Shown piece by piece: positions 51,491 through 60,215 of a stretch of 64,000 nt of DNA; position 1 is the stretch's first letter, and each line of letters opens with the position of its first letter. Below the pieces are notes generated by a model that saw nothing but the letters and a program-made list of their open reading frames with translations, searched no databases and was not told the DNA's origin. Source of the stretch: Tateyamaria omphalii (lineage in GTDB: Bacteria > Pseudomonadota > Alphaproteobacteria > Rhodobacterales > Rhodobacteraceae); NCBI RefSeq assembly GCF_001969365.1, contig NZ_CP019314.1, positions 14,900-78,899 on the forward strand, read 5' to 3'. The position numbers and the translations under genes were made by a program.

Positions 51491-51529
51491 CGGGGTGGCA
51501 CTCTCCTCCGGTCACCCCGCGACGCACCC
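51491..51529 (-). terminator. stem-loop between CUT2 permease and binding protein
   Basis: CGGGGTG (51523-51529 on the minus strand) pairs with CACCCCG (51491-51497) across a 25-base loop. There is no T-run, so mRNA processing or stabilisation is more likely than termination. Confidence 0.4.
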
Positions 51530-51542
51530 TGTTGTGCCGTTG

Positions 51543-52670
51543 CTACCCGCTTGGCGCGGTGTCCCCGGCAAGAATGCCACCGATGGCCAGTAGGGCAATC
51601 AGGACACCGATGAGCAGCGCGGAAAACCGCACCAATTTCTGGCCTTCCGCTGTCTTTAGATCAGCGAACCAGCCACCCGCACCGTCGCGGTCTTTCTTCT
51701 GGATCCAGGCGTAAAGCGCGACAGAGCTGATGATGACAAAGCCCGACGCGACCGGCTGCCAGAAAAACTCGATCCGCAGCGTGACCAGAGCGTTCAGCAT
51801 CATGGCGAGCAGCAGCACGCCCGAGAACGATCCGATGATTGACGCGCGGCCACCGAACAGCGACGTGCCCCCCACAACCACCGCTGCAATGACGTGCAGG
51901 TTAAAGAAAGGCGCCATCGTTGCCTGAATGGCGTTCTGCTTGCCCGTCAACATCAGACCCGCGAGGGCTGCACATGCCCCGCACAGCACATAGGCATAGA
52001 CCTTGTGGCGTTTCACACCGATGCCGGTCAGTTCCGCCGATTCAGGGCTGGAGCCGATGGCGACCGTATAGCGGCCAAAATGCGTGCGTTGCAGGATGTA
52101 GTAACCCGCCACCATGGTCAGCATCCCGATCACAGCAGGCGTGGGAATGAAGAACGGTGTTTGGCCGCGACCGATCTCGGTCAAGATGTCCGGAAAGCGT
52201 GCCAGCACCAACCCTTTGGCCAGCAACAACGCCAGACCTTTATAGACAAGGTCCATCGCGAGCGTCCCGATGAGGTCAGGCACGTTGAAGCGCGTGATCA
52301 CCAAGCCGTTGATGAGGCCCAGAAGCGCCCCAATAGTCAGCGCAATCGGAATGCCCACATAGATCGAAAAACCAAACTGTTTGACCAGAAAAGCCATAAT
52401 GATCGCCGACAAAACGGCCACCGACCCGACGGACAAGTCAATGCCGCGCTGCGTGATGACGAATGTCATCGCCATCGCCATGGGCATGTACAGGGCCGCG
52501 TCCTGGAGGATCAGCTCAAGGTTACTGATGCGGTAGAACCGGTCGGGCGAGGCAATCGCCATGAACAAAAAAATCGCGGCAATCATCGCCATCGGCGCAA
52601 TGACCGCCATGTACGGCTCCAACCGTTCGCTCAACGGTGGCTTGTAATTTTGGTCAACTGCAGAGCTCAT
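51543..52670 (-). CDS. CUT2 sugar ABC importer permease (FrcC/RbsC-type)
   Basis: The protein has 375 aa from ATG 52670, overlapping the ATPase stop by four bases. About ten helices with QRGIDLSVGSVAVLSAIIM and AAVVVGGTSLFGGRASIIG, both hallmarks of the RbsC family. It forms the channel for the transporter made of the genes at 50307-53428. Confidence 0.91.
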   Translation of the reverse strand: MSSAVDQNYKPPLSERLEPYMAVIAPMAMIAAIFLFMAIASPDRFYRISNLELILQDAALYMPMAMAMTFVITQRGIDLSVGSVAVLSAIIMAFLVKQFGFSIYVGIPIALTIGALLGLINGLVITRFNVPDLIGTLAMDLVYKGLALLLAKGLVLARFPDILTEIGRGQTPFFIPTPAVIGMLTMVAGYYILQRTHFGRYTVAIGSSPESAELTGIGVKRHKVYAYVLCGACAALAGLMLTGKQNAIQATMAPFFNLHVIAAVVVGGTSLFGGRASIIGSFSGVLLLAMMLNALVTLRIEFFWQPVASGFVIISSVALYAWIQKKDRDGAGGWFADLKTAEGQKLVRFSALLIGVLIALLAIGGILAGDTAPSG

Positions 52671-53428
52671 GCCGCGTCCTCCTTGGCACCAACGATCATG
52701 CCCAGCACCTCTTGGGTCGAGCTTTCGGCTGTCAGCGCCACGCCGACACATTGGCCACGGCGCTGCACATGAACGCGGTCCGCCACTTCGAAAACGTCGT
52801 CGAGCGAGTGACTGATGAGGATCACCGCCAGGCCCTGCGCCTTCAGCGTTTTAATGAGTTTGAGAGTCCGCGCGGTTTCCTGCGGACCTAGGGCAGCGGT
52901 GGGTTCGTCCATGACCAGCACCCGCAGGCCCTCGTGATAGACAGCACGCGCAATGGCGACCGCCTGACGCTGACCGCCGGACAGGCTGTCGGTCGGTGCA
53001 TCCAGGGATTTCAAGCGCACACCCAGACGTTCCATCAAAACCCGTTCGGTTTCCGACCGCATCTTCTTGTTGTCGAGGACCGTGATCCCCATCACCTTCT
53101 TGGTAAGCTCATTGCCCAGGAACATGTTGGCCGCCGGATCAAGGTGATCGGCCAAAGCAAGTGTCTGATACACCGCGTCGATCCCTGCTCGCGCCGCGTC
53201 AGCGTGGTTGGAAAACTCGATTTTCTCACCATCGAGAAAAATGTCGCCTTCGGTCGGTTGGTAAACGCCTGTCAGCACTTTGATGAGCGTTGACTTGCCC
53301 GCGCCGTTGTCGCCCACAATCGCCAGAACTTCGCCGGCATAAGCGCTCAGGTCGACGCCCTGCAGAGCGGTCACCCCTCCGAAACGTTTGGTTATCCCGC
53401 GCATCTGCACGAGTGGCGTATCAGCCAT
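52667..53428 (-). CDS. CUT2 sugar ABC importer ATPase, single-domain (FrcA-type)
   Basis: The protein has 253 aa from ATG 53428 with an AGGAGGAAG site. Walker A GDNGAGKST, signature LSGGQRQAVAIARAV, Walker B VLVMDEPTAALGPQE and switch His (LISHSLDDV) are intact. It has one ABC domain, whereas the other CUT2 system in this operon uses a double-domain ATPase. The FrcA/FrcC pairing is known for fructose-type importers in rhizobia, but the substrate here is open. Confidence 0.92.
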   Translation of the reverse strand: MADTPLVQMRGITKRFGGVTALQGVDLSAYAGEVLAIVGDNGAGKSTLIKVLTGVYQPTEGDIFLDGEKIEFSNHADAARAGIDAVYQTLALADHLDPAANMFLGNELTKKVMGITVLDNKKMRSETERVLMERLGVRLKSLDAPTDSLSGGQRQAVAIARAVYHEGLRVLVMDEPTAALGPQETARTLKLIKTLKAQGLAVILISHSLDDVFEVADRVHVQRRGQCVGVALTAESSTQEVLGMIVGAKEDAA

Positions 53429-53538
53429 GTCTTCCTCCTCCGGTTGCACGGATGCTGCGGGTTACGCACATGCCCGAGCTGTTCTGATTTGGGTGCGGGG
53501 TCCCGTCACTCACTCCGGGAACCCACAGGGAGGGACCT

Positions 53539-54585
53539 CTATTTCCCCCAGATCTCGGCATAGGCCTCGCGGTAGGGGATGTCGGGGTCAAAGGCGTTGG
53601 TGTCGCCCAGCTTGGCCAGCCCTTCGGGCGTCACAAGCGCAGGCGAGGTAACGTAGCCGGAACACGCCTCGCCCTGGATGGCGCGGTTCAGCTCGTCTAC
53701 CAGCTGCCAGCCTTGCAGGTTCAGCGGTTCGGCTACGGTAATCGCCTGGTACCCGTTCGACCGGATGCGCTGGAATGCGGCCTCCGACCCGTCCCCGGCA
53801 GAGCCCGCCAACGGACCGGCATCGGGTGACAAGCCAGCCGCAGCCAGTGATGGTCCCATAAAGTCGAAGTACAGGTCGTTGATTGCCAGCGCGTGGGTCC
53901 AGCTCTCGCCGTATTTCTGCAACAGCGACGTGGTCAGCGGCCCCATGCGCGTAGATGTATCGGCAATCGGCGTGTCCACATATTCGAGCACCTTGCCCCC
54001 CGCGGCCTCGACAGTCTCTTTCAGCCGGTCCGCCTTGTCGATGGCGATCTGGTACGTGGAATCGGTGAAGATCACGACGCCTATCTCTTCGCCTTGTGCT
54101 TTGGCATCGTCGATGGCCCACTCGGCCGCTACCTCAGATACAGTCATTGCGTCGGTCGATACGTTGGCAAAGATACCGCCGGGCGCGTCACAACCAATGA
54201 CGGGACCGGAGTGCCAGGCGACCATTGGCACGCCCGCATCCACAACACCTTCCAAAGCGGCTTGCTGCTCCACTGCGTCAAATCCGTTGATGATGATGCC
54301 ATCGGCCTTCAGCGCCAACGCCTGACCAATCGCCGCCGTACGGCCTTGGATCGAGCCAGCGCCGTCCAGCACGCGCACTTCCCAACCGATTGTCTCTGCC
54401 GCCTCTTCAACACCCGTGGTCACACCCAGGATGCCGCCGTTTTTCAAGTCGCCTGCGACGACAACAATGGATTTGCCATCTGCTGCTGCCGGGCCGCTTG
54501 TTGGTCCGTCCCATTCGGCCAGTGCCGGTACGGCTGTCATCATTGTCGTGGTCACAAGCCCCGTGATGAATGTACGTTTTTGCAT
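53539..54585 (-). CDS. CUT2 sugar ABC importer binding protein (RbsB-like)
   Basis: The protein has 348 aa from ATG 54585 with AGGGAGG upstream. A signal peptide (1-24, ending ALA) and a class I sugar-binding fold follow: GADGIIINGFDAVEQQAALE-like segment and PMVAWHSGPVIGCDAPGG. Cysteines in VIGCDAPGG and GEACSGYVTS may form a disulphide. It belongs with the permease at 54668 and the RbsA-like ATPase at 55677. A GGTCCC/GGGACC stem (53499-53537) lies after it. Confidence 0.88.
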   Translation of the reverse strand: MQKRTFITGLVTTTMMTAVPALAEWDGPTSGPAAADGKSIVVVAGDLKNGGILGVTTGVEEAAETIGWEVRVLDGAGSIQGRTAAIGQALALKADGIIINGFDAVEQQAALEGVVDAGVPMVAWHSGPVIGCDAPGGIFANVSTDAMTVSEVAAEWAIDDAKAQGEEIGVVIFTDSTYQIAIDKADRLKETVEAAGGKVLEYVDTPIADTSTRMGPLTTSLLQKYGESWTHALAINDLYFDFMGPSLAAAGLSPDAGPLAGSAGDGSEAAFQRIRSNGYQAITVAEPLNLQGWQLVDELNRAIQGEACSGYVTSPALVTPEGLAKLGDTNAFDPDIPYREAYAEIWGK

Positions 54586-54667
54586 GGTTTCCTCCCTTTG
54601 CAATTTCGATCTTGCTGTGCAGCTTGATCCAAAAGCCGGTTTCCACCCTTTGGGCTGCACGTCTGCG

Positions 54668-55690
54668 TCAACGCTTGTCGGCCGCTTTCTTGCGCTGCGC
54701 GTAGCCTGCTATGCCGATGGCAACCAGCAGCGTAACCCCGTTGAAGAGCGGCTCGACCCAGAACGAGCCGCCGAATTGTTGAATGCCTGAAATACCCACG
54801 GCCAGGATGACAACACCAACGACCGTGCCCCATACATTGACCCGTCCGGGTTTGATTGTGGTGGAACCCAGGAAAGCACCGACGAGGGCCGGCAGCAGGA
54901 ATTCCAGGCCGACCGATGCTTGACCGATCCGCAGCTTCGCAGCGAGCAGGACACCGGCCAAAGCAGTCATCGAGCCAGAGGCAACGAAGGCGCCAATCAC
55001 ATATTTCCGCGTCGGAATACCATTCAGCTGCGCCGCGCGCTGGTTAGCGCCAATGGCGTAAAGGTATCGGCCGATGGGCGTGTACTCGAGGATGATCCAC
55101 ATCACGACGGTGATGACGATCAGATAATAGGCGGTGATCGGCAGGCCAAAGACGAAGGTCGTGTTCAGGGCATAGAATCCGTCGGGCAACAGCCCAACCA
55201 TCTGACGCCCACCCGTGTGCCACAGGGCCAGTGCATAAAGGACCGTGCCGGTGCCGAGGGTCGCGATGAAGCTGTCGATCTTGGCGACTTCGACCAGTAG
55301 CCCGTTCAGGAACCCCGTCAGCGCACCCAGAAGCAGAACAATGGCGACGGCCATCGGCCACGGCAGGCCCAGCATGGTTTGCAAGCTGATGGCAAGGATG
55401 TGCCACAACACAATGCCATAGCCTACAGTCAGGTCGATTCGCCCTGCCGCCATCGGGATCATCGCTCCTAACGACAAGAGCGCAATAATCGCCTTGTCCG
55501 AGATGATGGACCGCAGGTTCAGCATCGTCGGGAACGTGTTGGGCAGCAGGACCGAAAACAGCCCGATCAGAAACACGGTCAAAATGACCAACCCGTACAC
55601 CGGCAGGAACCGCATTAGCCGCTTGCCCATGGACAGCCCCTTGAGGTCCGCCTTCGTTGGCTCGAGTGCGCTGGATTCAAGCGACTGCAT
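54668..55690 (-). CDS. CUT2 sugar ABC importer permease (RbsC-type)
   Basis: The protein has 340 aa and about ten helices with AAGRIDLTVGYGIVLWHI and LPALVGAFLGSTTIKPGRVN. Its start overlaps the RbsA-like gene by 14 bases. Family motifs are a little changed (DLTVGYG instead of DLSVGS), so the substrate may be unusual. Confidence 0.9.
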   Translation of the reverse strand: MQSLESSALEPTKADLKGLSMGKRLMRFLPVYGLVILTVFLIGLFSVLLPNTFPTMLNLRSIISDKAIIALLSLGAMIPMAAGRIDLTVGYGIVLWHILAISLQTMLGLPWPMAVAIVLLLGALTGFLNGLLVEVAKIDSFIATLGTGTVLYALALWHTGGRQMVGLLPDGFYALNTTFVFGLPITAYYLIVITVVMWIILEYTPIGRYLYAIGANQRAAQLNGIPTRKYVIGAFVASGSMTALAGVLLAAKLRIGQASVGLEFLLPALVGAFLGSTTIKPGRVNVWGTVVGVVILAVGISGIQQFGGSFWVEPLFNGVTLLVAIGIAGYAQRKKAADKR

Positions 55691-57203
55691 GCGAACCGCT
55701 CCCTTCTGTCTTGATATTCCCGGCCGAGGCCGACTGGATCAGGTTCTCGGTCGTCAATCGTGTGCCGCTCAGTTCGTCGATAATCGCCCCTTGGCTGAAG
55801 ACGATGGCGCGGTGGCAGATCGTTGCGATTTCTTCAAAGTCCGTGGATATGACCAGAATAGCGACGCCGTCACCCAAGGCGCGATTCAGCAGGGCATAGA
55901 TTTCCGACTTCGCGCCCACATCAACGCCAGCGGTCGGATCCTCGCAAATCAGTAGCTTGCGCTTGGTGGCGAGCCAGCGACCAATCACAACCTTTTGCTG
56001 GTTGCCCCCTGACAATGCTTCAATGGCCAGGGTCGGATCATTGGGCGACAGGCCCAATTCCGCCCCGATGACTGCCGCCTGATCTGCTTCCACGCGGGAA
56101 GACAGCATGTTCAGCAGTTTGCGGCCAATGCCATCGGGGTTGAGGAACGTATTTTCGCGGATCGTCAGGCTCATCGCAACGGACTCTTCCGTCCGGTCTT
56201 TGGCCACCAGCCCAACGCCCGAATGTAGTGCCTTTTGAGGTGATGACAGGTCTGGCGTCTTGCCCCCCAGCGTCACCTGCCCCTCAAACGGCACAAGGCC
56301 AAAGAGCGCCCGCGAGATCGCTTCGTGCCCTGCGCCCCGCAGGCCAACCAGGCCGAGCACTTCGTTCTTCTGCAAGTCAAAGTCGAGCGTTTGCATCCCG
56401 GCCACGTCGAAGTTGCGCAGGGACAGCACCGCCTCGCCAATTTGATCGGTCGCCTTGACCATCTCTCGGGTCTTGCGGCCAACGATTTTCTGTACAAGCT
56501 CTTCCGGCGTGGTGTGGTCAATGCTGCGCACGCCCACCATGGCGCCGTCGCGCAGCACAGCCACGCGGTCAGCGATCTGGAAAATCTCATCAAGGCGGTG
56601 GGAAACGTAGATCATGCCCACCCCCTTGTCCCGCAGCGGCCGGATTGCGGCAAACAGGCGTTCGACCTCATCTGCAGGCAGCGATGCCGTGGGTTCATCC
56701 AACACAAGGAATTCGCTGTCCACAGCCAGCGCGCGGGCAATGGCCACCAGGGACTTTTCGGTCCGGGTCAGATCCTCGACCCGCGTTGTCGGGTCAAATT
56801 CGGCATCGACCTTGCGCAGGGCCTCAACTGCAAAGCGCTCCACATCCTTCCACCGGATCAGGCCGTTCTTCTTGGAAAAGCCCAAGGCGAGGCCGATATT
56901 CTCGGCCACCGTCATCCATTCGATTAGGCCCAGATCCTGGTGAATAAACGCCACCTTCTGGCGCTCACCAAACCCCGCCGGTTTGTGCTGATAGGGCACA
57001 CCGTCAATCAGCACCTGCCCCGCGTCCGCCGTATGGATGCCACCGAGCACCTTGATCAGGGTCGACTTGCCCGCACCGTTCTCGCCCAACAGGGCGACAA
57101 TCTCGCCCCGACCGACGGTCAGCGACACATCTTTCAGCGCGTAGGTGCCGCCAAAGTGCTTGTCGATGCTGTCGAAAAACAAACCTGTTTGCAGGTCCGG
57201 CAT
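55677..57203 (-). CDS. CUT2 sugar ABC importer ATPase, two ABC domains (RbsA/XylG-type)
   Basis: The protein has 508 aa from ATG 57203 with GGAGGAGAC-like sequence upstream. Domain one has GENGAGKST and FLVLDEPTASLPADE; domain two is partly degenerate (GLRGAGHEAIS for Walker A), as normal for RbsA, with LSGGNQQKVVIGRWL and LLICEDPTAGVDVGAK. First gene of the six-gene operon, downstream of two operators and divergent from a LacI gene. Confidence 0.92.
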   Translation of the reverse strand: MPDLQTGLFFDSIDKHFGGTYALKDVSLTVGRGEIVALLGENGAGKSTLIKVLGGIHTADAGQVLIDGVPYQHKPAGFGERQKVAFIHQDLGLIEWMTVAENIGLALGFSKKNGLIRWKDVERFAVEALRKVDAEFDPTTRVEDLTRTEKSLVAIARALAVDSEFLVLDEPTASLPADEVERLFAAIRPLRDKGVGMIYVSHRLDEIFQIADRVAVLRDGAMVGVRSIDHTTPEELVQKIVGRKTREMVKATDQIGEAVLSLRNFDVAGMQTLDFDLQKNEVLGLVGLRGAGHEAISRALFGLVPFEGQVTLGGKTPDLSSPQKALHSGVGLVAKDRTEESVAMSLTIRENTFLNPDGIGRKLLNMLSSRVEADQAAVIGAELGLSPNDPTLAIEALSGGNQQKVVIGRWLATKRKLLICEDPTAGVDVGAKSEIYALLNRALGDGVAILVISTDFEEIATICHRAIVFSQGAIIDELSGTRLTTENLIQSASAGNIKTEGSGSHAVA

Positions 57204-57245
57204 AACGTCTCCTCCGGCATCACGCGGACCCAACCTCCCCGTTGA

Positions 57246-57314
57246 GTTACCCGTAACGTTCCGCTAGCATCGGGTCAGAGCGCGCGCTCTGTCAAGGCTT
57301 AAGTTACCCGTAAC
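57246..57314. promoter_or_regulatory. two identical operators GTTACCCGTAAC flanking a 16-bp palindrome
   Basis: GTTACCCGTAAC occurs at 57246-57257 and 57303-57314 (57 bases apart), with the perfect palindrome CAGAGCGCGCGCTCTG at 57276-57291 between them. The layout between a LacI gene and the CUT2 operon suggests looping repression of both divergent units. Confidence 0.78.
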
Positions 57315-57331
57315 GTAAAGCGATCGTAATC

Positions 57332-58363
57332 GTGGATAAAGCAAGTAAAAACAATAAAGTAAGCCTATCTCAGGTGGCCCGCGCTGCAGGGGTGTCGAAA
57401 ATGACCGCCAGCCGCGTTTTGCGGGGTGAGGGCGGATATTCCGAAAACACCCGCCTGAAGGTGATGGAGCAGGTGGACACACTTGGCTATCTGCCGAATC
57501 GTTTGGCGACGGTTTTCGCGGGCGACCAAAGCTCGACCTTCATCGGCGTGTCGATCCCGGACCTCGGGAACGAGGTGTTTGCGCAGGTGCTCGAGGGCAT
57601 TGACCGCAAGCTGGGAACCTTCGGATACCAGTCCGTATTGGGCCTCACCCAGCACACGCTGGAAGAGGAAGAGAACTGGATCAGAACGGTGCTATCCTGG
57701 CAACCTGCGGGCCTGATCCTGACGGGTCGCTACCACTCGCCAAGGGCCACCGACATGCTGCGGAACGCCGGGGTTCCTGTGGTCGAAATCTGGGATCTGA
57801 ACGCTGCCCCGCTCGATATGAGCGTCGGCATCAACCACTTCGACAGCGGCTTTGACATGGGCCGTTACCTGACCTCTCTGCGCTATAAGAACATCGGCTA
57901 TGTGGGCACCTCCCACGACACGGCCAATGCCGCGACCGAACGGCTGAACGGTTTTTGCAAGGCGGTCGAGGGCGCGGGCGGTGCAGTCGTCAAACAGCTT
58001 TGTCTGCACGATACGGCGACATATTATCCGGGTTTTTATGGCACCGAGCAACTGCTGGCGGCAGCCTGCGATATCGAGTGCATTTTCTACCAAAACGACG
58101 CGATGGCGTTTGGGGGCCTGCAATATTGCGCCTCCAAGGGGCTGACAGTGCCCTATGATATCGGTATCGCCGGGTGGGGCGACCTCCCCATCGCATCCGT
58201 GATGAACCGACGGCTGACCTCTTGCCACGTGTCGCACCTGAAGCTGGGGCAAAGGGCGGCGGAAATGATGATGGGGCGACTGACGGACGAGCCGGTGCCG
58301 ACCTGTACCGATATCGGATTCCGGCTGATCCCAGGGTCGACAGTGCGGAATAGTGGCGTCTGA
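57332..58363 (+). CDS. LacI-family regulator of the CUT2 double operon
   Basis: The protein has 343 aa, starting with GTG 57332. The helix-turn-helix VSLSQVARAAGVSKMTASRV and a sugar-binding-type effector domain (STFIGVSIPDLGNEVFAQVL) are clear. It is divergent from the six-gene CUT2 operon, and the twin GTTACCCGTAAC sites overlap its promoter region, one only 17 bases from the start codon. Autoregulation and sugar-responsive repression are the likely mode. Confidence 0.91.
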   Translation: MDKASKNNKVSLSQVARAAGVSKMTASRVLRGEGGYSENTRLKVMEQVDTLGYLPNRLATVFAGDQSSTFIGVSIPDLGNEVFAQVLEGIDRKLGTFGYQSVLGLTQHTLEEEENWIRTVLSWQPAGLILTGRYHSPRATDMLRNAGVPVVEIWDLNAAPLDMSVGINHFDSGFDMGRYLTSLRYKNIGYVGTSHDTANAATERLNGFCKAVEGAGGAVVKQLCLHDTATYYPGFYGTEQLLAAACDIECIFYQNDAMAFGGLQYCASKGLTVPYDIGIAGWGDLPIASVMNRRLTSCHVSHLKLGQRAAEMMMGRLTDEPVPTCTDIGFRLIPGSTVRNSGV

Positions 58364-58425
58364 AATTCATATTCGATTTGACGGCAAGCGACCCTCAATC
58401 TGGGAAGATTGACATCACACGATAC

Positions 58426-58443
58426 TGTATACAATTGTATGCA
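58426..58443. promoter_or_regulatory. GntR/FCD-type palindromic operator TGTATACAATTGTATGCA
   Basis: The core ATACAATTGTAT is a perfect 12-bp palindrome and 16 of 18 bases are symmetric. It resembles binding sites of FadR-type GntR regulators and lies 23 bases upstream of the VOC gene start. No GntR-type regulator gene is in the window. Confidence 0.55.
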
Positions 58444-58466
58444 ACAGAATGAGTTGAGGGCGGACC

Positions 58467-58832
58467 ATGATTGAGGACCTACACCACGTTCAAATTGCTA
58501 TGCCCAAGGGTCGCGAAGGCGACGCCAGAAAATTCTACCTTGACGTCCTCGCCTTTTCGGAAGTCCAGAAGCCCAAAGAACTCCTCAAACGGGGTGGCGT
58601 CTGGTTCCAAAGTCAAAGCGCAAGGCTGCATCTTGGCGTTCAAGAGCCGTTTGTTCCAGCTAGAAAAGCTCATCCAGGGTTCAGGGTTGGATCTCTTAGC
58701 GATGCGCGTCAAAGACTCATCGCCGCGGGCATCGAATTTCGAACGGATATAGATTTGCAGAAGATGAAGCGTATCTACGTTGACGATCCGTTTGGGAACC
58801 GCATCGAACTGCTGGAAGTGACAGCCGCATGA
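58467..58832 (+). CDS. VOC (glyoxalase/bleomycin-resistance fold) protein
   Basis: The protein has 121 aa and two beta-alpha-beta-beta-beta units: LHHVQIAMPKGREGDARKFY and VDDPFGNRIELLEV. Metal-ligand candidates are His in LHHVQ, His in LHLGVQ and Glu in RIELLEV. Members act as glyoxalases, dioxygenases or antibiotic-binding proteins. Only the fold can be stated. It has its own promoter region with a GntR-type site and is somewhat lower in GC than its neighbours. Confidence 0.87.
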   Translation: MIEDLHHVQIAMPKGREGDARKFYLDVLAFSEVQKPKELLKRGGVWFQSQSARLHLGVQEPFVPARKAHPGFRVGSLSDARQRLIAAGIEFRTDIDLQKMKRIYVDDPFGNRIELLEVTAA

Positions 58833-58874
58833 TTTAAACGTAGCGAGGACGTTAGCCTGGCGAGTAAGTATGGT

Positions 58875-59879
58875 TCAACTCGTCTCTCCCACCACAAGCG
58901 CCGATCCAACATCGACCCGCACAGGCTCGCTGACCTCACCATCGAAAATCCCCTGCAACAGGTCCACGACCTGCCGCCCGATATCGTCTGCCTGCACATT
59001 CACCGTCGTGATCTGCGGGTTTGATACCTTGGCCACCTCGAAATGACCAAAGCCGGTAATCGCCAGATCATCGGGCACCCGCAGACCCATCCGCTGCGCC
59101 GCACTCAAACATCCAAAAGCCACCGGGTCCGACACGCATACGAGCGCATCATACTGCGCCACATTCCTCCCGATCGCCTCGATCACCGCAGCGCCATGGC
59201 GCATCGACACCGGCGCAGGCCCTGCATCAATCATCGCGACCTCCGGCAACCCATGCGCCCGCGCCGACGCAACTACACCCGCCCGGCGCACCGCACCGCG
59301 CATATCGGCCCCTTCGGACGCGCCGACAAAGGCCAGCTTGCGCCGCCCTGTTGCCACAAGATGATTCACGATATGGGCCATCGCGTCGCCGTTGGAAAAG
59401 CCCACCACATGGCCCAGCGGGTCCTCGGGCAGGTCCCACATCTCGATCACCGGCAGGTCTCGGGCCTGCACCAGCTTGCGCATCTCATCCGTGTGATGAC
59501 CGCCGGTCAGCACCAGCGCCTCGGGGTTGCGTGTCAGAAGCTGGCGCACCAGCTCTTCCTCCCGCTCGACCCGGTAGTTCGTACTGCCCAACAGCAACTG
59601 GAGCCCTGCCGCGCCCAGCCCATTGGTGAGCGCGCGAAACGTTTCGGCAAAATTCGCATTGTTTACCGATGGCAGCGTGACAGCCACAAACCCGCTTTTC
59701 TGGGTGCGAAACGCCTGCGCCGTGCTGTCATAGACATAGCCCAATTCGTCTGCCACCTGTCGCACTCTGGCGCGGGTCTTGGCATTGACGGTGCGGTCCT
59801 CGCGCAAGGCGCGGCTGACGGTCATGGGCGACATGCCCACCGCCTGCGCAACGTCCCGCATGGTGACACGCGCGCCCAT
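58875..59879 (-). CDS. LacI-family regulator of the idonate/gluconate genes (GntR/IdnR-like)
   Basis: The protein has 334 aa. The helix-turn-helix VTMRDVAQAVGMSPMTVSRA and the effector domain (SGFVAVTLPSVNNANFAETF) resemble E. coli GntR/IdnR. It is the last gene of the idnO-gntK operon, three bases after the small monooxygenase-like gene. Likely targets are the TGTTA-N4-TAACA sites at 62394-62421 and 39706-39719. Gluconate or a derivative would be the inducer by analogy. Confidence 0.88.
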   Translation of the reverse strand: MGARVTMRDVAQAVGMSPMTVSRALREDRTVNAKTRARVRQVADELGYVYDSTAQAFRTQKSGFVAVTLPSVNNANFAETFRALTNGLGAAGLQLLLGSTNYRVEREEELVRQLLTRNPEALVLTGGHHTDEMRKLVQARDLPVIEMWDLPEDPLGHVVGFSNGDAMAHIVNHLVATGRRKLAFVGASEGADMRGAVRRAGVVASARAHGLPEVAMIDAGPAPVSMRHGAAVIEAIGRNVAQYDALVCVSDPVAFGCLSAAQRMGLRVPDDLAITGFGHFEVAKVSNPQITTVNVQADDIGRQVVDLLQGIFDGEVSEPVRVDVGSALVVGETS

Positions 59880-59882
59880 GAT

Positions 59883-60215
59883 TTACGCCCTGAATTCGTT
59901 CAATTGCGTGACGTGGTGGTGAATGCGCCCGTCGAAATGCGCGGCCACAATTTCGCCCGTCACATCACGCGATTGCGCGCGATAGGGACTGTCCAGCGCA
60001 CTCTCCATCGCGGCCTCATCGGGATAGGTGATGGCCAGGATCAGCGGAAACTCGGGCGCGCCCTCGTCCCTGTCATCGCTGAACATCACCCGCACATCGG
60101 TGTTGCCGGGAAACTGCTTCCACAGGGGCCCAAGCCGTTCCAGAACGGCGGCGCGGAACGCATCGGTCTGGCCGGGTTTCACCGATCCTTCGAAAAGGGC
60201 AAACCGTGTGATCAT
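59883..60215 (-). CDS. small dimeric alpha/beta-barrel protein (EthD/ABM-like)
   Basis: The protein has 110 aa from ATG 60215, overlapping the dehydrogenase stop by four bases. The ferredoxin-like ABM/EthD fold is suggested by MITRFALFEGSVKPGQTDAF and ILAITYPDEAAMESALDSPY. A histidine-rich end (HFDGRIHHHVTQL) is present. Its role in sugar-acid use is unknown; it may be a lactone or aldehyde-handling accessory protein. Confidence 0.72.
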   Translation of the reverse strand: MITRFALFEGSVKPGQTDAFRAAVLERLGPLWKQFPGNTDVRVMFSDDRDEGAPEFPLILAITYPDEAAMESALDSPYRAQSRDVTGEIVAAHFDGRIHHHVTQLNEFRA

